Positions 1-11,771 of a stretch of 64,000 nt of DNA are shown piece after piece. Numbering within the stretch: the first letter of the stretch is position 1; the number at the start of each line of letters is the position of its first letter. Origin of the DNA: Undaria pinnatifida. Lineage: Eukaryota > Sar > Phaeophyceae > Laminariales > Alariaceae. The stretch covers positions 10,042,785 to 10,106,784 of the forward strand of contig JABAKD010000009.1 of assembly GCA_012845835.1 (NCBI GenBank), written 5' to 3'. Position numbers and translations under genes: made by a program. The notes below the pieces were generated by a model. It was not told the DNA's origin and searched no databases. It was given only the letters and a program-made list of their open reading frames with translations.

Positions 1-1100
1 ATGTAGCTGAGTCCTGGTAAGACAACTTCAGTCACCTCCCAAGGTCCGGTCCAGTGTTCGTGGGCTAGTTTATGTTGTATCCCTTCCCTTGCCATCACAG
101 ACTCCGCCTCCTTCACCAGCACCTTATCTCCGACAACAACACGGGTGCCTACCGAGGTCCGACCGATTTCAGCATTCCGACTCTCACGACTTTTCTGCCT
201 GTCTTCATGTCTTTTCGATAGAGCCATCCGTACATCCCGTACCTCCTTGTACGCTTGACGTTTGTCGGCCACGTAACTGTGCATCCCGCCTCTGAAATCA
301 CCACCATCTATCTCAGGGTGCGTAGCATTAAGTTGCGTGCGTGCATCACGACCGAAGAACAGACGGAAGGGAGTTGGATTCCCCGGCAGGCGCAGGTCCG
401 GCGTGGTACGATGGATCCACAGTGCCGGTTGTACGTATTCGTCCCATCTGCGAGGCCAGGTCTTGCACAGTTCTCCTAGTGCTTCGTGTAGCCACCCCCC
501 CAATCTCTCCACTGTCCCCTGTGCACGTGGATGATCGGCAGGCCCATAGGCGATGGTCACGTTCAACCACTTACATAAGTGTTGCATCACCTCTGCCGTG
601 AACTCGGATCCCGGATCACTGCGAACATACAGCGGTAACCCAAAAGTAAGCATCACTTCGAGCAGTTTTCTCGCTACTCCGATTGCTTCTTTCGTAGGGA
701 GTGGAAAGGCGAACAAGAACTTGCTGGCTTCGTCAACCGCTACCAGTAGAACTTTGTTGCCTGCGTCCGACTTCACCCCCATGTCCTGGATGTCGACTTC
801 GAGTACTTCTCCGGGTCGTAGAAACCTCGACGGTAGCATGGCAACCCGTTGACTCGCTGACCGCTTGCGACGTCTGCACCAACACGAGAGGACGTAGTCT
901 CTAACGTCCTTAATGAGGGTGGGCCAGCAGTACCGATGACTAATCAAGGCTGTAGTTCGTGCCGTCCCCGGATGCCCATAGGTGCTGTGCGCCAGTGCCA
1001 TAATCCCTGGAACGAGAGACCGGGGAACTGCAAGTCGTGGGATCTTTCCCCGAGGTGCTACCCACAAGAGGCCGTTATCATCTATCACATATTCGCCACC
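1..1100 (-). mobile_element. Integrase region of the Ty3/gypsy fossil
   Basis: On the minus strand, around 850-1030, there is a His-His-Cys-Cys zinc-binding motif with the typical wording GHPGTAR, then HRYCWPTL and a CxxC pair followed by basic residues. This is the N-terminal domain of retroviral-type integrases. Downstream (lower coordinates) follows a core-like segment with an early VDIQDMG stretch and DPGSEF near 600, as expected of the catalytic core. The region continues to the left window edge. It belongs to the fossil element and is not a host gene. Confidence 0.8.
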
Positions 1101-1817
1101 TCCTGATCCTCGGTTTCCCGCTTTCTGGAGTTCTTTCCGAATCTTGCCCAGTACCATATCTTCGCACTGCCTCTGCGTCAGCTGTGGCAAATCCTGGAGA
1201 ATAGCTGTCACCCTTTCCAACATGGATGGCTCTGACCGCTGGGGTCCCTTGGCCTCTTTCCCTGATCCGCTTGAACGGCTGCTGGTGTCCTTTGGTGACT
1301 CCTTCAACGGATCACGTTGCCGTTTCGGTCTCGGGGTGGGCTCTCTCTGTCCCCTGCGTTTGCGTGGGCGATCAACTTCCACTAGTAGTTCAGTAGTAGT
1401 GACCGTTTGCGCCGTTGCATTCTCCATCTCCTCCTCAGGTAACGGCGGTTCTGCCTCCCATACAACCTCCGGTTCCTGGAAAGTGGCCTTTGCCTGCGAT
1501 CTCGTGACCGCTCTTGTCACCTCAAAAACTTTTGATGGTGCGAGTTAATCTTCAAACCTCCTGCAGGCGTCACCGACCACCACGTCTGGTTTCACCTCTC
1601 TCAACATGGTTAGGCATTTCGGCGACCCTGTTGTCACCCTAAGTAACTTCGCACCTTTGTCCAGTCCGTTTGCTCTGATGCATTCCAGTGCTCTCCAGTC
1701 CTGGTCTACTGCTCCTCTGACCGTCAGCAACCCCTCTGATGCAAGGATGCTGCCTCCCCCCCCACAGTCGAGCATGACCACCACTGGAAGCTCCGGTGCG
1801 ATGACAAGTTTGGCCTG

Positions 1818-2327
1818 TTAAGTATCTGCCTCTGATGGGTCTGCGGGTGTGAGTGCGACGGCTGCAAGTACTGTAAGACTTTGAGCACTAGATCCGTCCA
1901 CATCTTCTACGCCTAAGGTTTCGAGGTGTACGCCGTCGAGCACTGGCCCCTGTGGCCCTTTGTAAACGTTTGGCAACGACTCGTCTCCTGGAAAAGAGTC
2001 GTCGAAATTTTCGATCACGATGCTCTTGTTCGGTAACCGCGACATGGCGTCTGGGAGCTGATGTTGTGTCCCCGGCCTCCACTTCAAGGTTATGTCGTGC
2101 TCCATCAACCTCAGAGCCCAGCGGTGATATTTCGGTGTGAGAGATTGGCTTTTGAAGAGCCAAGTCAACGCCGAACAGTCCGTGATGAGCGTGAACGGTC
2201 GTTCCCAAAGATAGGGTTGGAATTTGTTTACTGCCCACATGACCACCATGCATTCACGGTCCGTTGCTGACCTTTTGGAGTCTCCTCTCGACCACCTTTT
2301 GCTGCCATACGCGATCACCTTTTCCAT
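1818..2327 (-). mobile_element. RNase H region of the Ty3/gypsy fossil
   Basis: The minus-strand frame shows the classic retroelement RNase H wording: YGSKRWS, SATDREC, a TDCSAL core and the closing PDAMSRLP motif that precedes the linker to integrase. It lies directly downstream of the reverse transcriptase region. The stretch from about 1100 to 1800 between RNase H and integrase is a proline- and charge-rich linker with no domain that I recognise. Confidence 0.85.
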
Positions 2328-2336
2328 CCCTTCAAC

Positions 2337-3476
2337 TCATTGTGTTAGCACCGCTCCTGCTCCTGTCTCACTGGCATCGGTGGACAGCGAGAACGGCTCT
2401 GTCCACACCGGCAGGGCTTGGATTGGAGGTAACGTCAAAGCTTCGATAAGCGCATCAAAAGCTTTGTTCTGCTCTTCTCCCCATGGGACTTTCTCTTTCT
2501 TCGCTCTCTTGGTTCTGAACCTTGGATCTCTCAGCAAGTCGGAAACGGGCGCCACCACCGTGCTATACTGGGGTACGAACTGTCGTAAGTATCCTGTCAT
2601 GCCCAGCAACACTCGCACTTCCTCCACCGTGTTCGGCCTGGACAGCTGCGTGATAGCATCGATCTTGCTCGGGGCTGGCCTGGTACCAAGTCTATCCACG
2701 ATCATGCCGACGAACTCCATGACCGACTGACAGAAATGCGATTTCTGAAGATTTACGGTTAAACGTCCTTGCCTCAGACACTCTAACGTTTCTCGCAGCA
2801 GTACCCACTGACCTTCAAGGGTTTTCGACGGGATGGCGATGTCGTCCAACCAGTTCTTGATTCCCCTATCCTTGACGGTTAACAGTCGCCCTCCAACGTA
2901 GTTGGCAAACGCCGAAGGCACTGTCTTCAACCTGAAGCCGCAGCGAACGTATTCGTACAGCTTTCCGTCAGCGTCTCGAAATGCTGTCAGGTGTCGATCA
3001 TCCTCATGGATCTCGAGCTGTAAGAATCCTGAAGCTAAATCGATGCTAGAGAAATACTTCGACCCTTCCATCTCATCCATAATATGCTGCAAGTCCCCGA
3101 GTCCACCACTCTGTGATTTGAGAAGCGCATTGATACCTCGAAATTCCTGTACAACCCGCACTGTCCCATCTTTCTTGCGAACCGTCGAACAATTGGCGGC
3201 CCACTCGGAAGTTGATTCCCGAATGGATCCATTCTTCAGGAGTTTCACCACCTCCGTTTGTATCATCTCGCGCTGTTCCGGGCTGTAGTGTCGAATGGGC
3301 GCCACGTATGGCTTGACGTTGGGATCTTTGAGCTCCAGTCGCATAGGCACCCCTTTGCACGCTGGTACGCTCTTGGGGTTGACCGCGAACACATCGATGT
3401 ACTCGTTGAGAATGCCCATCAATGTGCCCTTTTCGCTCGGACTGAGCTGTTCGAAGTTGGCCTCTCTCAGGTCCAC
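2337..3476 (-). mobile_element. Reverse transcriptase region of the Ty3/gypsy fossil
   Basis: About 380 residues on the minus strand read as a Ty3/gypsy reverse transcriptase: an EFRGIN fingers motif, YFSSIDLASGFLQL, a QK-containing connection segment (NLQKSHFC), LLGMTGYLRQFVPQYS at the thumb/connection border, and FSLSTDASETGAGAVL at the start of RNase H. The catalytic turn reads as an LDD-type box. This segment identifies the family best. It is part of the fossil element. Confidence 0.9.
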
Positions 3477-4027
3477 CTTGGGGGCTTCGTTCGGAATCTC
3501 TGCGATTTCACCCCCTTTGTTGCATTGCTCCGGTGGTCTCCCTTTGTCTTTTTGATCCCGTCGTCCTGTTTGGGGCTTGTCGGTTCTTCCGACACCGGGT
3601 TCATGCGTGACTTCATGCGTTCCCGATCGTAATTGTTAACAGCGTAAACCGTGGCAATCACCAGCCCCCCCTGGATCTTCATATTATCCTGGGTAACATT
3701 CGACAACTTACATTGAAGTGGTATACCTGGGAACCACCACTGTGCCCCCCTTGGCACTCCTAGATCCACTCCTAGTTTAAGATCATAGCGGTTAGTTGGC
3801 TCTACCACTACGAGCTGCTGCACTTGAGGCTGAGGGCCTTTGACAAAAGCGTCTACCTGGATACTGGTACCACCTGGAACCTCTACGTCTTTTGCAATGC
3901 GTAGTTTCCGGTGCAAAGTGCCTTCGTCCTCCCATACAGAGTTTCCTAACTTCATAATCCCCGCCGGGATCTTCGGTCCCTCCAATTCTTCCGGTTCTTG
4001 CTCGTCCGTTGACGGTTTCACCGCGCA

Positions 4028-4531
4028 TTAGTGGTCCCATTCGGCACACATCGCTCCTGCCGCGGCCTCTCCGACCTCCTTCGGGGCGAATGGTACCCTC
4101 GCTGAGGATGGTGTCGGCCGGAAACCCTCCTCACCATCGAAGCTGATGATACTTCGATTGTCCTTCATGAACGCGGCTCCAAGCACCATCGCATACGGAA
4201 GTCCCTTCACCACCCTGAACTTCACGCGGAAGATTTGGTCGACCGGTGCAAAGACTAGTGGTAGCAAGCACGAGCCTACCACTTCCATCGGGGGTACGGC
4301 GCTGTTCTTTGGGTTTGCTGTGCGGAGAAGGCCGTCTCCCGTTGGATTTATCAGCGACTTTCCGCAACCATCACGTTCTTCAATGTGTTCGATGAACTGC
4401 CGTGACACATAGTTTTCTCCAACCGCCTCAGTATCCACCAGCACCGCCATCGGAAGCCGGCTCGAGCTCGTTGCATGCCACAACGTTGCATGAACCCAAA
4501 CCTGTGACGTCTTAGTTTGCAGTGCTCCCAT
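4028..4531 (-). mobile_element. Aspartic protease-like region of the Ty3/gypsy fossil
   Basis: The minus-strand frame contains a retropepsin-like active-site context (AVLVDTE followed by SRQF) and a later VLGAAFM segment matching the second conserved block of retropepsins, then ISFDGEEG. It lies between the Gag-like low-complexity region and the reverse transcriptase, where the protease of a gypsy element is expected. Bases 3467-4021 join it to the reverse transcriptase and show no separate domain. Confidence 0.6.
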
Positions 4532-5400
4532 TCCCGATCGGTGAGCGGAACTCTCTGAACTTTGGCTGCTGTTGACCAGTGAACCCTCACTGCTGTTGGC
4601 CAGCGAACCCTGGCTATTGTTTGACCAGTGAACCCTGGCTGTTGTTGGTCAGTGAACCTTGGCTGCTGTTGACCAGCAAACCCTGGCTGAGGTTGGCCAG
4701 CAAACCCTGGCTGTTGTTGGCCAGCGAACCCTTGCTGTTGTTGGCTAGCGTACCCTGGCTGTTGTTGCTGCGACGGCCTTGGCGGCATCGGTGGCGCCAT
4801 CGGAGGTCCTCCTCGCGATATAGGGTTCGGTGGTTGTTGGCTAGCATACCCTGGCTGTTGTTGCTGCGGCGGCCTTGGCGGCATCGGTGGCGCTATCGGA
4901 GGTCCTCCTTGCGATATAGGGTTCGGTGGTGCTCCTCTTGGGGCTGCCTGTGGACCCCATCGTCCTCCGATTCCGAAGGGTGACGGTAGGAAGGGAGGGG
5001 ACATCTGATTGTACCCGCGTCCCGCTCCTACAGGATTTGCCGGTCCTGCTGCCCCTCGTCCTGCACCGCCCTGTGGGCCCCATTCAACCTGGCCGCCCTG
5101 TGGTGAGCCTCCAGCCTGGCCGGTCTGTGGCGGGCCACCCTGTGGTGGGCCTCCCCTCGGGTAAGGTGTACCAAAAGGTCCCCAAAAAGGTTCCCCTCTT
5201 CCTGCCATGTCATTTCCTCCAATCACTCCTCCCCCCCCGTCCCCCAAAAAGATCCCCCTCTTCCTGCCATGTTATTACCTCCAATCATTCCTCCCCCCCC
5301 GTCCCCTCGGGTAGGGTGCACCAAAAGGTCCCCAAAAAGGTCCCCCTCTCCCTGCCATGTTATTTCCTCCAATCACTCCCCCCCCCCTCCCCGGGACGCC
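4351..5400 (-). mobile_element. Gag-like Gly/Pro/Gln-rich region with tandem repeats
   Basis: The minus-strand product is very rich in glycine, proline and glutamine. Units such as QQQQPGYASQQ and QQQPGFAGQ recur, and the longer unit PNPISxGGPPxAPPMPPRP occurs twice (near 4790 and 4900). A DNA repeat of roughly 105 bp encoding the phrase PFWGPFG..YPRG occurs about three times between 5150 and 5400. This is the expected position of Gag at the 5' end of the element, but no capsid or zinc-knuckle motif is visible, so the Gag assignment rests on position and composition. Confidence 0.5.
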
Positions 5401-5900
5401 GCCCGTTTCCCTTTGACGAAACCTCTCGCTTTCCTGTCGTGTAGAGTAAGATGACACGACGGACTCGACGACGCTGTGTTGTATCCGACGAATGGAGCTG
5501 TGCAGTAGGAGCTGTGCAGTATGCGACGGACTCGATGAGGCTGCGTGGTACACGATGTACTCGACGAAGCTGCGTCGTATAAGGTGAAGATGATATCCAA
5601 CGATGCAGTCTAGGGAGACGAGTGGAGTCCAGGGGATCGATGGAGTCTAGTAACACCAAGTCGTCCGCACTAAACGGGTATAAACAGTGGCTTGGGACAA
5701 GGTGGGTGGGAAAGAGGGGTGGTGAAAGGTTTCGAGTACATGCATATTTACCTTCCTGGTTTGTTGAAAGTTGTCCCCTTATCATAATATACACGTAATC
5801 CTTCGGAAATGCCGCCCTTCAAAAGCTCGAGTCTTTACCAACAGAGTAACGTATGGAATCCCTTAGGCATCTAAGACACAACACTGATTGATATTCATGT
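5400..5900. other. Degenerate short repeats next to the retroelement
   Basis: This stretch holds loosely repeated phrases around ACTCGACGAAGCTGCGT and GACGGACTCGA at irregular 35-55 base spacing between about 5455 and 5580. It may be the 5' leader or terminal repeat of the neighbouring fossil element, but no second copy in the window allows a repeat boundary to be drawn. No gene is seen. Confidence 0.4.
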
Positions 5901-5924
5901 ATTCTTTACAAACCTCAAAATTCC

Positions 5925-6003
5925 AACGTACTTATCAAGCTTCCCCCTATTGATGCATTATTTACAATCCCCAGAATTCCAACGTACTTATCGAGCTTCC
6001 CCC
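5925..6003. repeat. Two-copy tandem repeat of about 52 bp
   Basis: The phrase TTCCAACGTACTTATC followed by A/G-AGCTTCCCCC occurs at about 5926 and again at about 5978. The two copies differ by very few bases, so this is a recent local duplication. From 6004 to 6640 the sequence is AT-rich with no gene that I can support. Confidence 0.7.
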
Positions 6004-6640
6004 CTTCCCATTCCAATATGATAATGTTCCTAAACCATGTTTCCAATTCCGGTAAGTTCTTAGCATGACAAAGAGCAGCTATAGAAAGGCTTACATTCCC
6101 CATACAGAATCAAAAACCAGAACCAGTATGCAGTATCACTGCTCTTGAAACACCTGTGAGAACGACCTTGCAGTGCCTATACAACCTGCGAAGACACAAA
6201 ATCCCCATCACAAAGGCCAAAACCAAATTGCCTGCAAAAAAACCCTTGCCTTACGGTCGTCTCACCGTATGCAACAAGTGTAGATCAACTAACAGACCCG
6301 AACTCATTTTCAACCCGTATGATGAACGCAAGCACATCCCTACAGTGACTTATTACGTATGAACTTACTCGTCATCGGCACTGATGATAATCCTTTCCCG
6401 ATGTCCTATTGGTCTCGTATTCTTTAATCTACTTCCTATATTTTATACAACTTAGTCAGCCCTTGCCATATTTTTCCAAAATAACCCAGCCCGTAGATCA
6501 CGATTTCGAGTAGTATAAATACCAACTTGTGTACTATTCTATACAAGGTAAAATAAGCAAGACCAACCTGTATACTATTCTTCCGTACAGCAATTGCTAA
6601 TCCTCCAGACCAAACAATTTCTCGTGCTATAGACGACTGA

Positions 6641-6874
6641 TTCTACGATAGCCCCCCCCAAAACCAGCGATATTTTTTACGAACGTTTATTGGCTGATCG
6701 ACGCGAGGAAGGATGCTCTGAAACGTACATCTCAATGTATTTTCTTGTTTGCGAAGGACTATCGGCCGATGGCGTCGGGGTGGCAGAGGGCACCATGTTC
6801 CTGGAGACACGGCCGGGAGCTGGTTTGAAAACCAGCGACTTCGTTAAAGAAAAGTTGGGGGGGCTATCGTAGAA
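6641..6874. mobile_element. Small inverted-repeat element (MITE-like), copy 1
   Basis: The element begins TTCTACGATAGCCCCCC and ends with the inverse, GGGGGGGCTATCGTAGAA. Its interior shares long stretches with copies at 21671-21912 and 59209-59467 (for example GTGGCAGAGGGCACC, ACGGCCGGGAGCTG and TTCGTTAAAGAAAAGTTGGG). At 234 bp with no coding capacity, it looks like a non-autonomous DNA transposon. All three of these copies are preceded by CGACTG, so the true end may lie a few bases further out. I could not see a clean target duplication. Confidence 0.75.
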
Positions 6875-8369
6875 CGGCCCAGACTATCAGGAGCAACAAA
6901 CAAGTAACCCCGATAATAACGTATACATATAATACTCAATACTCACAACCTTACACTGTTTTGACCATATAGTCTATACAGCAGTAGTAGTTGGTATATG
7001 TATGAGCAAATGATGTATAATACGTAAAACAGATATTGTCAAAATTAAAATACACTCCAGTCGTGAGATCGCATGGTACCATCGCTTGCTGTATGCATCC
7101 GTTATTGATTGAGTACGTACTGGTACCCAAACAAACGAAAAATATTTTTTTAGGCAGGTATACCCGGTCAGTTTGGCGTCAAAAATGGCGCAGCACAAAA
7201 AAACAAAAGCATATCACAAACGACATACAGAACATATGATACGCATGTATACAGCATGATGACATACATACCTGGTACAACAATGCAGAAGTACTAGTCG
7301 TAAGAGTAAGTACGAGAACGAAAGCAAAAAAAATGCATGCTTTGCGGAACAATTTATACCATTGATGCATACGTACCAACGTTTCGTCTGCAACGCATAC
7401 AAAAAAACAGTGTGTCAGTCAAAGCGGGGAGAATCTCGTTTGCTCTCTGCATGTACTGCTGTGCGTAGCATGGACTGCGTGACTCCTCATCATGTATGAA
7501 CTATCAAGCGTCTCATTCCTCGCCTCGACTATCTAGAGATCACGACGACCGATTCTCATCACTCATGCGGCCTGCTGTACTGCTGCTGCTTCTATTTTTG
7601 CGGTGTCTGCCTGTGGTTATCCTGCCGCGTGTGGGGTTCGCGATGCTGCTTCAAGCGAAATTTTGCTACACAAGCGAGATTTTTAACATGATAATATAGA
7701 GTTGAACTGCCATGGAATTTTCTTCAACATCCTGTAAAATTCATTCAATTTTAGACTACTCCTTTTTTCCCATGCTAAATTCTATACATTATTTCAACCA
7801 AAATTGGCTTGGCATGCAGCTGCACTTCTACCTGCGCATTTACGACCGTACTTCTACCTGCGTCAAGCGAGACTATCAACCCACACGGATCCCAGGTGAA
7901 GCCCCATGTAACGAACGAAAAATAGCTATTTTAGTCACACGTACCCAAGTCTCCAATCCCTTGTCCCAACTCTCCCACCGCTTCAAGTTCGTTTCCTCCG
8001 TGTCTACCTTCAGGCTGATCCCTCCCGTCTGCTTGTTGCAACAGCTGCCTGCAAACACCGGTCTCGTACCACGCAGTCCTCCTCCAAGCGCTCGTAAAAT
8101 ATAACAGATCTCCGAACGAAACCTCCAACAATGCCTCACGGTAACGATAGCTGTACTCAAGCTCGGTTCGCAGTCACTCACACTCGTGTCAGATCAAGTT
8201 CAGGTTCCTTTTTCCCTCGTTTGGTTTTGTGTGTTTTTGGACTGAGGCCCGAGCGGCATGCTTTCTCGACTGATCGGCGTTATACAGACCTAGGCAGCAT
8301 TCCGCCACGGGGTTTCATGTAACAATCATGTCAATCCGCCGCAACATGAGCACTGCTGTGCGAATGTAT
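6875..8369. other. AT-rich stretch with no convincing gene
   Basis: I see no supported gene. Open frames are short and overlap on both strands. A 101-codon minus-strand frame at 7876-8181 has no motif that I recognise. A fragment near 7045-7080 (AAATACACTCC, then GTGAGATCGCA) resembles the start of the dispersed repeat at 8370-8552. Confidence 0.5.
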
Positions 8370-8552
8370 AGTATATTATAATAAAAACAAAAATACAATC
8401 AAGCTGTGAGATCGAAGATTTCGTCAAAACTCATCTTTGCGAGCTGTGTGCGATGCTTCGATCGCGCGTATTACTGAGTGTGTGCCCTCATTAAAGTTAT
8501 AGATCGGCGACTCCCCTTGCAACTACAGTGTAGCTATCAGGGTCAACAGGGT
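8370..8552 (+). repeat. Dispersed repeat, copy 1 (inverted relative to 49036-49205)
   Basis: About 180 bp, beginning near an AAATACA run and passing through GCTGTGAGATCGAAGATTTC and CTACAGTGTAGCTATCAGGG, matches the reverse complement of 49036-49205 with only scattered differences. Shorter relatives containing the core CATCTTTGCAAG occur near 36957-37010 and, inverted, near 51345-51400. It has no coding capacity. It is probably a non-autonomous transposon or a fragment of one. Confidence 0.75.
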
Positions 8553-8560
8553 GATGTTAA

Positions 8561-8880
8561 TCAATCTGTGCGCGGAAACTATAAAACCCGTGTTTGAGGG
8601 GGACAAAATCTGACGACCGTCGAAAGAAATTCATCCGTTCATCAAGTATATCCTGTAAGTCGTTTAACCGGTGAGGGGGGGGCGGAGGTTTTACGGGCGT
8701 AGGGGCCGGGGTTTAAACAAGAGTGGAGCGAGGGGTGGGGGCGGGCGGGGGCAACTCAATCTGTGCGTGGAAACTATAAATCCTTTAAGGGGACAAATCT
8801 GACGGTTGTAGAAGGAATGAATCAGTTTATCATGTACATCCTGTAAGTCGTACAACCAGTGAGGAAAGGGTGGAGTGTTC
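8561..8880. repeat. Two-copy tandem repeat, unit about 195 bp
   Basis: The phrases TCAATCTGTGCG-GAAACTATAAA, GGGGACAAA-TCTGACG and CATCCTGTAAGTCGT-AACC recur in the same order at 8561-8672 and 8756-8866. G-rich runs separate the copies. No gene is seen. Confidence 0.7.
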
Positions 8881-8899
8881 GAAGGGTGGGGGGGAAGGG

Positions 8900-9500
8900 G
8901 GGTTTATAACAGATTTAGGTCGCATAAACGTATACTGTTAGGAGCTTGCTATACGCGTGGTGTTAGATCTAGGCGATAGTGCGGGTGGTGGGGAAGGAGG
9001 GGGCGCTGAGGGGGGGACGGGGGGGCAGGGGCGGGGGGCGGGGTACGAATGGGAGCTACGGCATGTATGGCCAGAAAGGTAGTGAGGGGGTATCAACTGT
9101 CTGGTACCTGGTAGTGTTTATTCTTGTGGCAGATTTTGAGTTTAGGTGGGGCGGCGGGAGAGAACAAAACGAGCAGGGGGGGCGGAGAGGAGAGAGAACA
9201 AAACGAGGGGGGGGGGCGAGGGGGGGGGATGAAACCCCTTTAGGTCGCATGAATGTAAACCTGGGAGGAACTTTACGATTGTGCTAGGTCTAGGCGATGG
9301 TGCGGGTGGTGGGGAAGGAGGCGGCAGGGGAGGGGGGGGCAGAAATAAATGAATTGGAGCTACGGCATGGCTAGTTGAATAGGTAGTCACGTGATATCAC
9401 CTGCCTGGTAGTGTTTATTTTTCTAGCAGATTTGATTTTAGGTGGGGTGGCCGGGGAGGGGTGGGGGGGGGGGGGTTGTCAGGGGGGGGGGGGGGATGGC
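8900..9500. repeat. G-rich tandem duplication with many G-runs
   Basis: Two units of about 300 bp are recognisable: TTTAGGTCGCAT, then TCTAGGCGAT-GTGCGGGTGGTGGGGAAGG, then GAGCTACGGCATG, then CTGGTAGTGTTTATT occur in that order from about 8913 and again from about 9240. Long G-runs separated by short spacers pack the plus strand, so quadruplex formation is plausible. The glycine- or proline-rich frames that cross it come from this composition and are not genes. Confidence 0.75.
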
Positions 9501-10007
9501 GTTTCAGGAATGTCCCATATATTCCAACGACCAGGCCTGGCTATTTATATGAATGACATTTGGTTTGTTTGTGTTCGTGTTTGAGTTTTTTTCTTAGGTA
9601 TTCCTCAGCTCCAGAGTGACTGGAGCCTGCCCTGTGACCACGGACTCGATTGTGCGAGTTAATGTGAGAACAACAACAACAGCACCATGAATACAAGACA
9701 ACCATTTGGAACAACCATGTTGAACTGTGGTATACGATGTGTTATAACTTCGTGGTGTGTTTTTTTACATGGATCTCAAGATAAACTATTATAATCGACA
9801 GGTGCAACCATGTAGTATTACCATGTTTTTTTATGTATACCTCGCTGCTGTAGTGAGTGGTCGCTGTTGGAGGAGGGAGGGCGCTCCCTCCGTTGAGATG
9901 ATACCCGCGAGGGAACAGAGGCTTCGGGCTCGAGCACGGACCATGGCGAGGTGACCGTGGTAGCAGGCAAGAGGCAAGTGACTCCTACCCTGGTGGATAT
10001 TGCCTCT
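9501..10007. other. Intergenic stretch, no gene seen
   Basis: The sequence is of mixed composition with no supported gene. Two short phrases around CAACCATGT and ACCATGTTTTTTTA recur between about 9710 and 9835. Confidence 0.5.
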
Positions 10008-10350
10008 ATTGGAGCACCTCGTACACGGCGTTGCCTAGGTCATCATGTAGTGGATCATGTCAAGGTGGGAGCCGTTGATGGGCCCTCGGAAGCAGTCGTA
10101 AAAAAAGGCGCAAGTATGCATATTATCGTAGTTTCCGCCGGAGAAGAAAGGGCACTCTGAACATGCACACCCGAAGACAACTACAAGAAAGAGCAGTAAC
10201 AATACATTGGGCCAAAGTGGGCTCAGCTCGAACATATCGAAGATTGGGACCGCCAGTCATATCGATAGATCTACTCTATCTACCATCTCCGTAGATTCTA
10301 TGCAATCATACACACCATACATCAGACTTGTGCGCAGGCATAAACCAACA
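10008..10350 (-). repeat. 343-bp direct repeat, copy 1
   Basis: This segment is nearly identical to 11772-12114, with no net length difference that I can see. On the minus strand it encodes the C-terminal part of the zinc-knuckle frame seen in full beside copy 2, then a short peptide starting MFELSPLW with a strongly hydrophobic core (VLLLLFLVVVF). It looks like a fragment of a mobile element that was copied locally. From 10351 to 11771 I see no gene, and the sequence is AT-rich until about 11100. Confidence 0.8.
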
Positions 10351-11771
10351 TTCCCCCTGCCTGTGTGCACGTCATGATAACGTTGAACCAAAGCGCGCGA
10401 TACGGAACCTTGATTATTCAAACAAAGTACATGACTCAAATACCCAATGCCAATTTCAAACCAATGGTCTAGTGCCTCTGCTCCAAAAACCCGAACATTG
10501 ATATCCAACGCCGTAGCTAGCGGAATTAAACCGCAGTAATCGTAACGGAAATCGCTGATAATAATATGAGCGATCAAGAGTGCAGTAGGATTAATCCGTG
10601 GAAAACCAGGAAGAAAAAGTTTTGATCGTTGTTCAATAAATCAAGAGCGAAAAATAACCCCAAAACCAAACAATATAGTATTATGCCCCCAAATTGGTAT
10701 ACCTCCAAATATTCAATCAAGCATCCTGCCAGCTCGACCTCCAATTAATATCACAAACAATCCCCTTACACCTTGTACATGAATCCCTTACCAACATATG
10801 GCACTCCCTGATTTTTGTCGACCAAGATCAAAAGTCATATTTTTGGCAGTAACCGTTTTTCCTCAACTCTTTGGAACTGAGGGAAAATGGTTTATTATAT
10901 TGGAAAGGAACAAAAGTACCAACTCGTATTATACACTATATAAAAGTCAGTTTTCAGCAGTGCACTGACCATATCGTCAGGCAATCAAGCATTACATCTC
11001 CTATCGTATCATAGAAACGAAAAATCGACTTGAACTTTTCAGGTGCTAACGATTCTACTAAGCTTACGTACCACCTGATACGCACACAAAAACAACACAT
11101 CAATTAACTCTTGAGAGAAATATGGAACAACACAAAAATCAAGGGAACCGAATACGTGCCTTTTGTGAGCCGAAGCTCGTGCTGGCGCGGAAGGGGCGGT
11201 CCCCTCCTCCCTTGCTTCGTCCTGCTCCCTTCTTCCCCTGACCTTACCCAAATCCCCTGCTGTGCACATGCATGCTGCTGCTCCACGCTCGTTCCCATTA
11301 GCTTCGCCGGCTGTCCTTCCACTGCCATTCCCCCTTTCCCAAACATCGTCGTGCAGAATTGCTCGTAACTGCAGCTCAAAAATTAGCCCGAAATCGCTCG
11401 CTCAATGCAAACACGTACAAGGTAGTCTGGCTAGCAGGTGAAGGACCGTGGCTCTTTTGGCTCACGCTGTCTATCAATGACTACTCTGCCTCTTCCTGTA
11501 TCTGGTTGTCTTAGACTGCGTCTCGACGGTCTTGCTCTCTGTTGCTGCTGGTGTACGTGCGGGTTCCGTCACTGTCGTGTAGGGTGGAGGTCGATGACGA
11601 AGAAAAATTACTCCCGAAGCATCCGGGGAAAAAAGTGTCTTGAGTCAGCCCCGGTCCAGCGCGTTCACCTCCGCAAGCTCAGTTCCAATATAATCGCCAT
11701 CGTTCACTAGTATGAAATAGTGTATAGGCTTCCTCGTAGTACGATCTCTGGTGACGTCACCTCGCTAGCGT

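Larger units (their letters stand above)
1..5800 (-). mobile_element. Broken Ty3/gypsy-type LTR retrotransposon (internal body)
   Basis: Read on the minus strand, the order is Gag-like low-complexity region, aspartic protease-like region, reverse transcriptase, RNase H and integrase. RT and RNase H before integrase is the Ty3/gypsy order. The element runs off the left edge of the window, so its 3' end and one terminal repeat are not visible. I could not identify the other terminal repeat near 5.4-5.8 kb, so the right boundary is approximate. The coding frame is interrupted in several places (perhaps three to five), so I treat it as a fossil. The domains are still easy to recognise, which suggests moderate age. 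No flanking target duplication could be checked. Confidence 0.85.

Noticed and set aside
4579-4983. Leucine/tryptophan-rich plus-strand frame
   Set aside because: Antisense of the Gln/Pro-rich Gag-like region of the retroelement fossil.
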